From the NCBI GenBank assembly GCA_019637585.1, contig JAHBVL010000001.1, positions 741,947 to 805,946 on the forward strand: 64,000 nt of DNA, in the 5' to 3' direction. This DNA comes from Thermomicrobiales bacterium. Its GTDB lineage: Bacteria; Chloroflexota; Chloroflexia; Thermomicrobiales; UBA6265. The notes beneath the pieces are model-generated. The model worked only from the letters and a program-made list of their open reading frames with translations. It was not told the origin of the DNA and did no database searches. Shown here in pieces: positions 26,135 through 34,605 of this stretch (position 1 is its first letter; each line of letters opens with the position of its first letter). Position numbers and translations under genes: made by a program.

Positions 26135-27817
26135 ATGAACTATCAAGAGCGCGATATTCAGCGGATGCTGATGGCAATCAAGGATCGGGAGATCAGCCGG
26201 CGCGAGCTGGTGAAGCGGGGCGCCGCGATTGGAATTGGTTCGACCGCACTGGCAGGCGCCCTGAGCGCCGTCGGTGGGCCGCTGCAGCTGCAGGCGCGGG
26301 CGCTGGCCGCCTCGCTGCAGGAAGATGCGTCTGGCGGAAACTTCGGCGGCACGATCCGCATCGCGACCTATAGCGAGGTCGGCACGCTGGACGAGCACAC
26401 CACAACGGGTGAGATCACCGCGGTGCTCGGTTTCTGTCTCTACGAAACGCTGGTCACGTATGACTATCAGTACGGCATCGCACCCGAGCTGGCGACTGAC
26501 TGGACGATCAGCGAAGATGGGCTGACCTACACATTCAATCTCAAGCGTGATGTCTTCTTCCACAATGGCGAGCCATTTACCGCGGCCGACGCAGTGGCGT
26601 CGCTCGAGCGGTGGGGCGTGATCAGCGGTGTCGGACAGAACGTCTTTGCCGCGACAGCATCGCTCGAGGCGACTGACGAGCACACGCTCACCTGGACCTT
26701 CACGCAGCCATACGGCACGATTTTCGTCGCCCTTTCGCACAACACACAGGCCCCGGTGATCTATCCGAAGTCGATTGTCGATGCCGCCGGTGATGCGGCC
26801 ACGATCGAGGATGGCATCGGCACGGGTCCGTACCAGCTGGCCGAGTGGGTTCCGGATTCGCACGTGCGCATGGAGCGGTTCGACGGCTATGTGGCGGCCG
26901 AAGGCGGCGCGAATGGCTACGGCGGCACGAAGTACGCATATGCCGATATCCTGGAATTCATCCCTGTGCCGGATGGTTCGGCTCGCGTCGCTGGTATGCA
27001 GGCGGGCGACTACCACCATGCGATGGACATCACCAACGACAACTACGATGTCCTGAAGGACTATCCGGGTATCGTGACAACCATCGATGTACCGGTCAAC
27101 TGGCCGGTCTTCTTCCTGAACTGGGAGTCGCCGCTCTTCAAAGACAACCTGGCCATGCGCCAGGCGGTGGCGGCGTCGCTCAATCATGAGCCGATGCTGC
27201 AGGCCGCTTACGGCAGCTCAGAGTTCTACGCGCTCGATCCCGGTCTGATGATGAAGCAGACGGCGTGGTACACCGATGCCGGCGGCGATCTGTACAACAT
27301 CAACGATCCGGATCTGGCGAAGGCGAAGCTGGAAGAGGCCGGATACGACGGCACGCCGATTCGCTTCATGGCCAGCCAGGAAATCGGCTACATGTATGCC
27401 ACCGGTTTGCCGGCATCGCAGCAGATGGAAGCCGTCGGCTTCAATGTCGATCTGCAGACGCCCGACTGGGCAACCGTTCGCGAGCGCCGCGCAATCAAGG
27501 AAGACTGGGATATGTTCGTGACGGGTCACGGATTCGTGCCCGATCCGACCCAGATCAGCTATGTCGGCCAGATGAACATCTATCCCGGCTGGTGGAATAG
27601 CGAAACCGGTCTTCCGTTGGCGGCCGACCTGGCATCGAAGAGCGATTTCGACGAGCGCTATGCAGTCTGGGAGGAAATCCAGCAGCTGGCGTACGAGGAA
27701 ATTCCGGCGATCAAGATCGGCGACGGCGCCGAAATCTCGGTCATCTCCGAGGATCTTGGCGGCTGGGATCCGCAGACCGAGCGTGGCGTCAAGTTCTGGA
27801 ATCTCTGGCTGAAGTAG
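26135..27817 (+). CDS. Peptide ABC transporter substrate-binding protein (cassette 2)
   Basis: 560 residues from ATG 26135. Tat motif SRRELVKRGAAIGIGSTAL near residues 23-41. SBP_bac_5 features: GGTIRIATYSEVGTLDEHTT, GLTYTFNLKRDVFFHNGEPF and WSLW-like C-terminus KFWNLWLK. It binds a peptide-like solute for the DppB/DppC pair downstream. A strong terminator-like hairpin separates it from the permeases, so it is probably made in excess. Confidence 0.93.
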   Translation: MNYQERDIQRMLMAIKDREISRRELVKRGAAIGIGSTALAGALSAVGGPLQLQARALAASLQEDASGGNFGGTIRIATYSEVGTLDEHTTTGEITAVLGFCLYETLVTYDYQYGIAPELATDWTISEDGLTYTFNLKRDVFFHNGEPFTAADAVASLERWGVISGVGQNVFAATASLEATDEHTLTWTFTQPYGTIFVALSHNTQAPVIYPKSIVDAAGDAATIEDGIGTGPYQLAEWVPDSHVRMERFDGYVAAEGGANGYGGTKYAYADILEFIPVPDGSARVAGMQAGDYHHAMDITNDNYDVLKDYPGIVTTIDVPVNWPVFFLNWESPLFKDNLAMRQAVAASLNHEPMLQAAYGSSEFYALDPGLMMKQTAWYTDAGGDLYNINDPDLAKAKLEEAGYDGTPIRFMASQEIGYMYATGLPASQQMEAVGFNVDLQTPDWATVRERRAIKEDWDMFVTGHGFVPDPTQISYVGQMNIYPGWWNSETGLPLAADLASKSDFDERYAVWEEIQQLAYEEIPAIKIGDGAEISVISEDLGGWDPQTERGVKFWNLWLK

Positions 27818-27837
27818 CCCGAGCGCAGTACTCTTGC

Positions 27838-27872
27838 CCCCTCCCCCGGACAACCTCATCCCGGGGGAGGGG
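27838..27872 (+). terminator. Intercistronic terminator-like hairpin
   Basis: Twelve-base arms CCCCTCCCCCGG (27838-27849) and CCGGGGGAGGGG (27861-27872) around an 11-base loop, followed by TCTTTCATT. A second weaker hairpin TTCCCC/GGGGAA follows at about 27897-27912 just before the permease start. Confidence 0.8.
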
Positions 27873-27937
27873 TCTTTCATTGACCGTCCACCCTCCTTCC
27901 CCATTGGGGAAGGGGAGCACTTCAGGAATCTGCGCAG

Positions 27938-28888
27938 TTGGCGACATACATCCTTCAACGGGTAATTCTGCTCATCCCAGTCATGCTGGTGGTGGGCATT
28001 GTGGTGTTCATGCTGGTGCACCTGGTGCCAGGGAACCCGGCCGCCGTTCTGGTTGGCGAGAATGCAACGGCCGAGCAGATCGACGCGGCCAAAGAGAAGA
28101 TGGGTCTCAACGACCCACTCCCCGTGCAGTTCTTCCGGTGGTTCGGCGATGCGATTCGTCTCGATTTTGGCGATTCCTATTTCAGCAACCAGTCGGTGAC
28201 CACGACGCTGAGTCAACGGAAGGAACCGACGATCTTCTTGACGGCCTACGCGCTGATCATCGAAGTGATGATCGGTGTTCCCGCGGGTGTGATCGCGGCG
28301 GTCAAGCGAAATTCGATAATCGACCGGACGCTGATGATCATCTCGATCAGCGGCGCGGCGATTCCAACATTCTTCATGGGAATTCTGCTTATTCTGATTT
28401 TTGCGGTGCGATTGAAATGGGTGCCCAGTGGCGGATTTGTCTCGATCTCCGAAGATCCGGCGAGGCATTTCAAGATGATGGTTCTCCCGGCGTTCACGCT
28501 CGGCTTCGCATCTGCCGGGTTGCTGGCCAGGCTGGTTCGATCTTCAATGCTCGATGTCCTGAATGAGGACTACGTGCGAACCGCAATGGCCAAGGGACTC
28601 CGGTTTCGGACGGTGGTCAACAAGCATGCGCTGCGGAATGCCCTGATTCCGGCAATCACGGTGATCGGGTTCTCGATTGGCGGACTGCTCGGTGGCGCCG
28701 TGGTCACTGAAACCGTGTTTACGATTCCGGGCATGGGACGGCTCGTGGTGGGAAGCATCGCGAGACGCGACTACCCGGTCATTCAGGGGGCAATCATGCT
28801 GATTGCCAGTATCTACGTTCTCGTGAATCTTTTCGTCGATATCCTCTACGCCTATATCGACCCGCGGATTCGTTATGGCGGCGGTTGA
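27938..28888 (+). CDS. Peptide ABC permease, DppB type (cassette 2)
   Basis: 316 residues. The apparent start is TTG 27938, with AGGAA ten bases before, giving MATYILQRVILLIPVMLVVG. Six helices; EAA loop DYVRTAMAKGLRFRTVVNKH near 206-225, and IPGMGRLVVGSIARRDYPVI near the end. The rare TTG start may lower permease synthesis relative to the binding protein. It overlaps the next gene by 14 bases. Confidence 0.92.
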   Translation: MATYILQRVILLIPVMLVVGIVVFMLVHLVPGNPAAVLVGENATAEQIDAAKEKMGLNDPLPVQFFRWFGDAIRLDFGDSYFSNQSVTTTLSQRKEPTIFLTAYALIIEVMIGVPAGVIAAVKRNSIIDRTLMIISISGAAIPTFFMGILLILIFAVRLKWVPSGGFVSISEDPARHFKMMVLPAFTLGFASAGLLARLVRSSMLDVLNEDYVRTAMAKGLRFRTVVNKHALRNALIPAITVIGFSIGGLLGGAVVTETVFTIPGMGRLVVGSIARRDYPVIQGAIMLIASIYVLVNLFVDILYAYIDPRIRYGGG

Positions 28889-29786
28889 ATCAAGCACGAT
28901 AAGTGCGCTCGAAGCGGCGGCGGCAGAGGCCGAGGAAACGCGGAGCAGGAATGCAAGGCGGCGCTGGCTGAAGTCGCTGCGCGGCAACCGGCCCGCGATT
29001 CTCAGCGGCATCGTTTTGCTGACCATCGTTTTGCTCGCGGTGTTTGCTCCCTGGGTCGCGCCGCATGACCCGCGGTTCATCGATCCGTCGATCCGGCTGC
29101 AGTCCCCAACCAGCGAACACCGGTTCGGCACCGACGATTTCGGCCGCGATGTACTGAGCCGGGTGATCTACGGAACGAGAGCATCGTTGCCGATTGGCAT
29201 CGGGGTGACGATTCTGGCGGCGGTGATCGGATCGGCGCTCGGTCTGATCTCCGGCTACTACAACCGTCTCGACTCCCCGATCATGCGGGTGATGGATGGA
29301 CTGATGTCCTTTCCCAGCATCCTCCTGGCGATCGCGATCGTCGCGGCCCGCGGCCAAAGCTCGCAGAATGTCTTTGTGGCGCTGACCGTGGTCTATGTGC
29401 CGATTGTGGCCAGGCTCGTACGCGGAACCACGCTGGTGCTGCGGCGCCAGCAGTATGTCGAATCGGCCCGTTCAGTCGGGCTGAGAGACCATGTCATTCT
29501 CTTCCGGTACATCTTCATGAACTCGCTCTCGCCGTTGATCGTGCAGTGCACCTTCGTGATTGCTTTTGCCATCATCTCGGAGGCATCGTTGTCGTTTCTC
29601 GGCGCCGGTGTGCCGCCGGAAACACCCTCGTGGGGCAACATGATGCGGGATGGGCAGAAGTTCATCCAATCGGCGTGGTGGATGGCGATGTGTCCTGGCA
29701 TTGCGCTGTTCGTCACCGTCCTGTCGTTGAACCTTCTTGGAGACGGGCTCCGGGATGCTCTCGATCCTCGCGCTCGCGAGCGATAG
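28875..29786 (+). CDS. Peptide ABC permease, DppC type (cassette 2)
   Basis: 303 residues. Cytosolic N-terminus rich in Ala and Glu, then the OppC-type helix and APHDPRFIDPSIRL...HRFGTDDFGRDVLSRVIYG. EAA loop YVESARSVGLRDHVILFRY, C-terminus LLGDGLRDALDPRARE. It pairs with the preceding permease. No ATPase gene follows. Confidence 0.93.
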   Translation: MAAVESSTISALEAAAAEAEETRSRNARRRWLKSLRGNRPAILSGIVLLTIVLLAVFAPWVAPHDPRFIDPSIRLQSPTSEHRFGTDDFGRDVLSRVIYGTRASLPIGIGVTILAAVIGSALGLISGYYNRLDSPIMRVMDGLMSFPSILLAIAIVAARGQSSQNVFVALTVVYVPIVARLVRGTTLVLRRQQYVESARSVGLRDHVILFRYIFMNSLSPLIVQCTFVIAFAIISEASLSFLGAGVPPETPSWGNMMRDGQKFIQSAWWMAMCPGIALFVTVLSLNLLGDGLRDALDPRARER

Positions 29787-29887
29787 CGACGAAAGACGGG
29801 CGAGATAGGCCCGGCGGCTACGTAAACCCAGGTGATGAGAACCGAATGACTGTGTGATCGGAGCGCCAAGGAATCAGGAGGCTGGAT

Positions 29888-31174
29888 ATGCACGTCGGGC
29901 TCAGTCGGTGGTCGGTGGTTGCATTCGTTCTGGCTTTCCTGCTCGCCTCTGCAGGACCTGGCATCAACGCGCCGTTGCGGACATCGGCGCAGGTGTCCTC
30001 GCTGGATCTGGCGGCGATGGCGCTCGAGCAGAGTGACTTGCCCGACGGCTATCGCCAGCACCAGTTCGACAACGAGGGGTACACCCCCGGTCACCGAATG
30101 GCCGCGATTCAGTTCGGTGATCAGATTCCCGTGGCAGAACTGGAGCCCCTGGGAATCGTTCAGTTCTACAGCAGCACCTTTTTCACCGACGACGAAACGG
30201 GCTCCATCTATGTGTATCTGACGGAGTTCGAGAACGAAGCAGCAGTTCAGGCAGGATTCGACTACTTCGAGGATGAGGGATCTTCTGAATCCGCGACGCC
30301 CGAGTCGGAAGACCTGGCGGGGCCGGCTGCGGGCGAAGCGCCAAAAGAGATCACGATCAGCGGCGACAGTCAGGGGGCTTCCTCCTGGCAGTTTGTCGAC
30401 GCAACCTTCCGAGTCGACCGCATTTTGGCGGGTGTGATGCTCTTGTCCGACGCCGAGACGCCTTCTGTTGATCTGGCCGAGGAGTTGGCTGCCGCGCTCG
30501 CGGATCGCATCGAAACGGTGTTGCGGGGTGATGCTCCGGGTGGGGTCGAACCTGCTGTACGAGCGCAATCTCTGAAGCTTTTCGATACATGGCCCTGGCC
30601 CGGAAACAGCCTCGAAGGGTACAAGAACGCCGGGGAGTTTCTGGGAGCCGGAGAAGGATTGTCACAATTCTCCCCCGATTTTCTGAGCGGTTACACGAGG
30701 TTCGCGTCAGCAGGGTCGATCGAACGCCTGATTCAGCATGAACCTCCCTACATCGACTTGGCGATTGCACTTTTCGCCAGCGAGGAAGCCGCGCACGGGG
30801 CGCTCGAGGCGTCCGCGGAACTGCCGTTGCATTACAGCAACCCCGTTTTCCGGACGCCGGAGGAAGATCCTGCGATCGAGGGAGTCGATGCAGCTGTGGC
30901 GTTCACCTTGCATCGTGACCCGATCGAAGGCGTCTCAGATTCCTTCGAACTGATCGGATACAACGTGGTGTTCGTGTCCGGTTCCCAACTCGTGTCCATC
31001 AGCATCCTGAGCGATATTCTGAACACCAAGGTTTCAGTTGATGATCTCAGGGAAATCGTGCTCGATCTGGCCGCACAACAAGCCTCCTGCCTCATGCAGG
31101 ATGGCGAATGCGGAGGGCCGGAAGTCCCGTTGGCTCTGGCTGATGTTGGCGCCCCAGCGACGCCGGTTCCTTAG
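29888..31174 (+). CDS. Secreted protein of unknown function (428 aa)
   Basis: Not recognised. A signal peptide covers residues 1-37 (WSVVAFVLAFLLASAGPGIN, then TSAQ). The mature protein appears to hold two similar halves, each with an ALEQSDLPDGY- or LSQFSPDFLSGY-type segment followed by a predicted alpha/beta repeat, with an Asp/Glu-rich linker in between. It ends QQASCLMQDGECGGPE, a Cys pair. It lies between the peptide permeases and a dipeptidase on the same strand, so an extracellular role linked to peptide uptake is possible but unproven. Confidence 0.75.
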   Translation: MHVGLSRWSVVAFVLAFLLASAGPGINAPLRTSAQVSSLDLAAMALEQSDLPDGYRQHQFDNEGYTPGHRMAAIQFGDQIPVAELEPLGIVQFYSSTFFTDDETGSIYVYLTEFENEAAVQAGFDYFEDEGSSESATPESEDLAGPAAGEAPKEITISGDSQGASSWQFVDATFRVDRILAGVMLLSDAETPSVDLAEELAAALADRIETVLRGDAPGGVEPAVRAQSLKLFDTWPWPGNSLEGYKNAGEFLGAGEGLSQFSPDFLSGYTRFASAGSIERLIQHEPPYIDLAIALFASEEAAHGALEASAELPLHYSNPVFRTPEEDPAIEGVDAAVAFTLHRDPIEGVSDSFELIGYNVVFVSGSQLVSISILSDILNTKVSVDDLREIVLDLAAQQASCLMQDGECGGPEVPLALADVGAPATPVP

Positions 31175-31318
31175 GGCGGTCGCCCGGCCCCTTCCCGTTT
31201 CCACTCGCCGTGGTGGGCACTCACTCGGAGCGTTCTTCATCTCAGGACGGCGGGGCCGTAGTGCCGATACACTGACGGTGTTGAATTAGCACATTGCACC
31301 CGAAGGAGATCGAGCCGC

Positions 31319-32383
31319 ATGATCGTTGTCGATAGTCATCTCGATATTGCCATGAACGCTTTTTATCTCGACCGGGACTACCGGAAGAGCGTCCAGGACA
31401 TCCGTCAGGACGAAGCCGGTATGGACGAAAAAGGACGAGGCTGCGGGACCGTCTCGTTTCCGGAGTTGCGGCGCACGGAGATCGCGGTCAGCTTCTGCAC
31501 GGTACTGGCGCGCACCAAATCGGGACAGAAGTCGCTGATCGATTTTCGGACGCAGGAGATCGCCACGGCCCATGCCCAGGGCGAGCTGGCCTACTACCGG
31601 GAGATGCAGCGACAGGGCGACATCCGGATGATCGCCACCGCCACTGAGCTCAATCAGCACATGGCCGAATGGCGCGCCGACCCGGACAACACTCCTCTGG
31701 GTATGGTGCTGACGATGGAGGGAGCCGACCCGGTCGTCGACCTGGATCAGCTCGACTGGTGGTGGGACCAGGGGCTCCGGGCGCTGAGCCTGGCTCACTA
31801 CGGTCCGAGCGAGTACGCCCACGGAACTGAGAGTCTCGGCGGCTTGACCGACCGGGGCAAAGCGCTGCTGGAAAAAATGAACGGCATGGGCTTCGTGCTC
31901 GATGTCAGCCATTTCAACGATCAATCGTTCTGGGAAGGGGTGGAGATTTTCCAGGGACCCCTCTGGGCGTCGCACAACAACTGTCGCGCACTCGTTCCCG
32001 GCGACCGCCAGCTCACGGATGACATGCTGAAGGTGGTCATCGAGCGGGATGGCGTAATCGGGTCGGTGCTCGACGCCTGGATGGTTGTCCCGAATTGGGA
32101 ACGGGGCGTTACCCTGCCCGACGAGAATTGCACCATGGAGCATTTCGTCGATCACATCGACCATGTTTGCCAGGTCGCCGGCAATGCCAATCACGCTGCG
32201 ATCGGCACCGATCTCGACGGCGGCTACGGCACCGAGCAAACCCCGAGCGATCTCGACACCATCTACGACCTGCAACGAGTCCCGGAAAAGCTGAGCAAAC
32301 GAGGCTACACCGATGCCGATATCGAGAAGATCATGCACGGCAACTGGTTGCGGATGCTGAATCGGGTGTTGCCGGCGGAATGA
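31319..32383 (+). CDS. Membrane dipeptidase (peptidase M19, renal dipeptidase type)
   Basis: 354 residues; GAAGGAG precedes ATG 31319. Metal-binding motif VDSHLDIAMN at residues 4-13, the glutamate in LTMEGADPV, SHNNCRALVPGDRQ and the second histidine region, and IGTDLDGGYG near 300. This dizinc hydrolase splits dipeptides, or D-amino-acid dipeptides. There is no signal peptide, so it acts in the cytosol, which fits processing of peptides brought in by the adjacent cassette 2. Confidence 0.92.
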   Translation: MIVVDSHLDIAMNAFYLDRDYRKSVQDIRQDEAGMDEKGRGCGTVSFPELRRTEIAVSFCTVLARTKSGQKSLIDFRTQEIATAHAQGELAYYREMQRQGDIRMIATATELNQHMAEWRADPDNTPLGMVLTMEGADPVVDLDQLDWWWDQGLRALSLAHYGPSEYAHGTESLGGLTDRGKALLEKMNGMGFVLDVSHFNDQSFWEGVEIFQGPLWASHNNCRALVPGDRQLTDDMLKVVIERDGVIGSVLDAWMVVPNWERGVTLPDENCTMEHFVDHIDHVCQVAGNANHAAIGTDLDGGYGTEQTPSDLDTIYDLQRVPEKLSKRGYTDADIEKIMHGNWLRMLNRVLPAE

Positions 32384-32421
32384 GTCGCTGTGGCACTTGC
32401 TGATAACAGCTACTACCATTG

Positions 32422-32709
32422 ATGGCGGGTCGAGGCGATCTGGACTTCAGTTGGGATCCCGAGAAGGCCATCGCCAATTTTCGAAAGCATGGCATCACTT
32501 TCGATTTGGCGACAGAAGTCTTTGTTGAGCCATTTCCTCTCGTGGAGGAAACCACGAGATGGGAACACGGCGAGCGTCGGTGGAGAATCACGGGCCGGGT
32601 CGCTGCCGATGTGCTAACTGTTGTCTTCACGATTCGAGATGGTCAAGTCAGACTTATCTCGGCGCGAAAGGCGAGCAGAAATGAGCGAAGAGAACTTGGT
32701 GCGCGTTAG
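32422..32709 (+). CDS. brnT: BrnT-family toxin (type II TA)
   Basis: 95 residues with the BrnT fold: FSWDPEKAIANFRKHGI at residues 8-24, FDLATEVF, then TTRWEHGERRWRITGRV and VVFTIRDGQVRLISARKASRNER at the end, where the conserved Arg residues belong to the ribonuclease site. BrnT is an RNase toxin that blocks growth when free. The ATG at 32422 was taken over the TTG three bases earlier. The antitoxin gene overlaps its 3' end. Confidence 0.88.
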   Translation: MAGRGDLDFSWDPEKAIANFRKHGITFDLATEVFVEPFPLVEETTRWEHGERRWRITGRVAADVLTVVFTIRDGQVRLISARKASRNERRELGAR

Positions 32710-33094
32710 GCGTCTTCATGATGGAACGCTTATCGATCTCTCCACGGGCGAGCCTTACGAATCTGACCTTGTTACCGACTGGGATCGCCTCCGAAATATG
32801 ACGGAAGAGGAGATAGAGGCGAACGCCCTGTCCGACCCGGACAATCCTCCAATGACCGACGAGGAGCTGGCCCGCATGCGGCCGGTGCCGAACCCAAAAC
32901 GAATCCGCGAGAAACTCGGCATGTCCCGGCTCGAATTCGCGCACGCCTATGAACTTTCGCCCGGGACTGTCGAGGCGTGGGAAGAGGCTTTTCCGCTCTA
33001 CCCCTTCTGGGTTCAGTCATTTCTCCGAATTATCGAGCAGGATCCTGAGGGAGCAAGGGCCGCGCTGGAGAAGTCATACCGGAAGGCGAGCTAG
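32681..33094 (+). CDS. HTH antitoxin partner of BrnT
   Basis: 137 residues from ATG 32681 (overlaps brnT by 29 bases). The C-terminal half is an Xre-like helix-turn-helix (PKRIREKLGMSRLEFAHAYE, LSPGTVEAWEE). The N-terminal half is acidic (TEEEIEANALSDPDN). It is not the usual ribbon-helix-helix BrnA. The overlapping position and DNA-binding domain argue for an antitoxin that represses its own operon. Confidence 0.82.
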   Translation: MSEENLVRVRRLHDGTLIDLSTGEPYESDLVTDWDRLRNMTEEEIEANALSDPDNPPMTDEELARMRPVPNPKRIREKLGMSRLEFAHAYELSPGTVEAWEEAFPLYPFWVQSFLRIIEQDPEGARAALEKSYRKAS

Positions 33095-33252
33095 GCTGGA
33101 GACTCTTCTGACGAGAGCGCCAGAGCGGCTGCGGGACGTTGTGCCTGCGGCCGTCATCGCCGCAGGGAACAGCACTGCTGCGGCAGGGGATTCCTCCATA
33201 AGGTCGGAATGACCGTGCGCTTGGCGCTCAGGTACAACGTCAGGCAACCGCG

Positions 33253-33318
33253 CTAAAAAACCAGGATCAACAACAGAATAATGATGATCAGGAGCAGTGC
33301 TCCGCCGCCTATGTACAT
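33253..33318 (-). CDS. 21-residue hydrophobic membrane peptide
   Basis: ATG at 33318 follows GGAGAG at normal distance; TAG at 33253-33255. The product starts MYIGGGALLLIIIILLLI and is one membrane helix with only three extra residues. The good ribosome site and the uninterrupted helix make it unlikely to be chance. Function unknown. Confidence 0.6.
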   Translation of the reverse strand: MYIGGGALLLIIIILLLILVF

Positions 33319-33392
33319 CGTGGTCTCTCCTCACGTTCTCGATTCAGGGTGATGCTCGCACGCCCCTTCTTGCCGGGGGAATAGCGGTGTCG

Positions 33393-33722
33393 TCAGTCTT
33401 CGCTGTAGCCCTCATGGGTCGGCAGGTCCCAGCGTCGCCGGCGAATTTCGTCTTCGGTCATGTCGATGAGCACTCCCTGGTCGGTGACCCCCGTCATGGC
33501 CAGCTCGGGGAGGTAGGCCACATCCAAACCGCCGAACCATTCTCTGCGCTGGTTGGGTTCGAAGAGGAAGAAGTGCCCGCCTTCATTCGGGGTGGCGTCG
33601 TGATTTGGATGAACGACGTGAGAAATGCGGCCAAGCGGCTCTCCGTCGCGGCTGATCACCTGAAGCCCCTTCAGGAGGTCGTAATCCTGCTCGGTTTCCG
33701 GGTTCCATTGTGTTGAGTTCAT
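33393..33722 (-). CDS. Hypothetical PRC-barrel-like protein (109 aa)
   Basis: Start ATG 33722 after GAGGT; an earlier in-frame codon (33755) is less likely. Contains LLKGLQVISRDGEPLGRISH at residues 15-34 and a GGHFFLFEPN strand, typical of PRC-barrel or DUF2171 proteins. These are stress-related and of unknown mechanism. C-terminus EIRRRRWDLPTHEGYSED is charged. Confidence 0.72.
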   Translation of the reverse strand: MNSTQWNPETEQDYDLLKGLQVISRDGEPLGRISHVVHPNHDATPNEGGHFFLFEPNQRREWFGGLDVAYLPELAMTGVTDQGVLIDMTEDEIRRRRWDLPTHEGYSED

Positions 33723-33881
33723 GGCCGCTACCTCGTTCCTTTCTGAGAAGACCAATCTCAGTGGCGGTGTGCAAGGTGTGTGCCAATGGGGGCAGACGGC
33801 GGGGACGGTCGTTTTGCCCGGAAGCGGGCGAGAACCTGGGGTGACGCGCGTCAGAGTCGGGTGAATTGTGCTGTCTGTCCG

Positions 33882-34403
33882 TCAGTCGATCGCGTCGGCG
33901 GAAGCCAGGAGATCCTGGAACGCGGATTCGCCGAGGAAATCGCGTAGCTCCTGCACTTCGCTGGTCAGCGAATCGACAAACTGGGAGACACATCCGGTTT
34001 TGCGCACCAGTCCCCGGTAGGGAACGCTCCGCCGGGCGTCGTTGGCCGCATGGACGTGAAGCGATGCCCACAACTGCATGTCTTCGGCAATCCAGACGTG
34101 AGCCGCACTGACCGCCAGCCAGCGAAGTACCTCGGAGAGGGTCGGTTCGGATGGTTCGCAGACCGGCGTCTGGAAAAGGGTCGAAAAGGAAACCGTGAGA
34201 CCATTCGGGAGCTCGCGGTGCATCGTGCAGCGAAAGATGCTGCGGTCGGCCAGGCCGTGAGGGATGCGATCGATCTCGATATTCAGTGGGTGGCGGTCGG
34301 TGAATCGTTGCCGGACAGGGGTGGGCCAGACGCCCGAACGACGCTGAAACCGCAGCTGCTCGAGCCGAGCGATTTCGTCACCAGTGAAGAGTGATCTGTC
34401 CAT
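33882..34403 (-). CDS. Hypothetical protein (173 aa)
   Basis: Not recognised. The fold appears mixed; a stretch TLSEVLRWLAVSAAHVWIAE and a C-terminal helical region (LTSEVQELRDFLGESAFQDL) are the clearest parts. Two cysteines (FRCTMHRE; KTGCVSQF) could be functional. No signal peptide. The start region shows no strong ribosome site, but codon usage matches the neighbours. Confidence 0.6.
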   Translation of the reverse strand: MDRSLFTGDEIARLEQLRFQRRSGVWPTPVRQRFTDRHPLNIEIDRIPHGLADRSIFRCTMHRELPNGLTVSFSTLFQTPVCEPSEPTLSEVLRWLAVSAAHVWIAEDMQLWASLHVHAANDARRSVPYRGLVRKTGCVSQFVDSLTSEVQELRDFLGESAFQDLLASADAID

Positions 34404-34483
34404 CTCCCGTGCCTCACATCATCCTGGGGCTGTGCTCTGATTCAGACTGCCCGATCGATCCAGCCACCGTCGGTAGTTCAGAA

Positions 34484-34505
34484 TTGATTAGTCAACTATT
34501 GACTA
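34484..34505. promoter_or_regulatory. Putative operator of the aldehyde dehydrogenase gene
   Basis: Palindrome TTGATTAGTCAA followed by CTA and TTGACTA (inner arms TAGTCAA/TTGACTA). A close relative stands at 38938-38955 at the broken dehydrogenase. It is about 110 bases upstream of ATG 34606, in AT-rich DNA that is unlike its surroundings and so probably promoter. Confidence 0.55.
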
Positions 34506-34605
34506 TAAGCCGCTAGTATATGACGATCCCGGTAGAAACCGCATGCGAGCGGCGACGTCCGCCCGCAAGGTTCGTCATTGAAACCACTTATCTGAGGAGT
34601 CTGCC

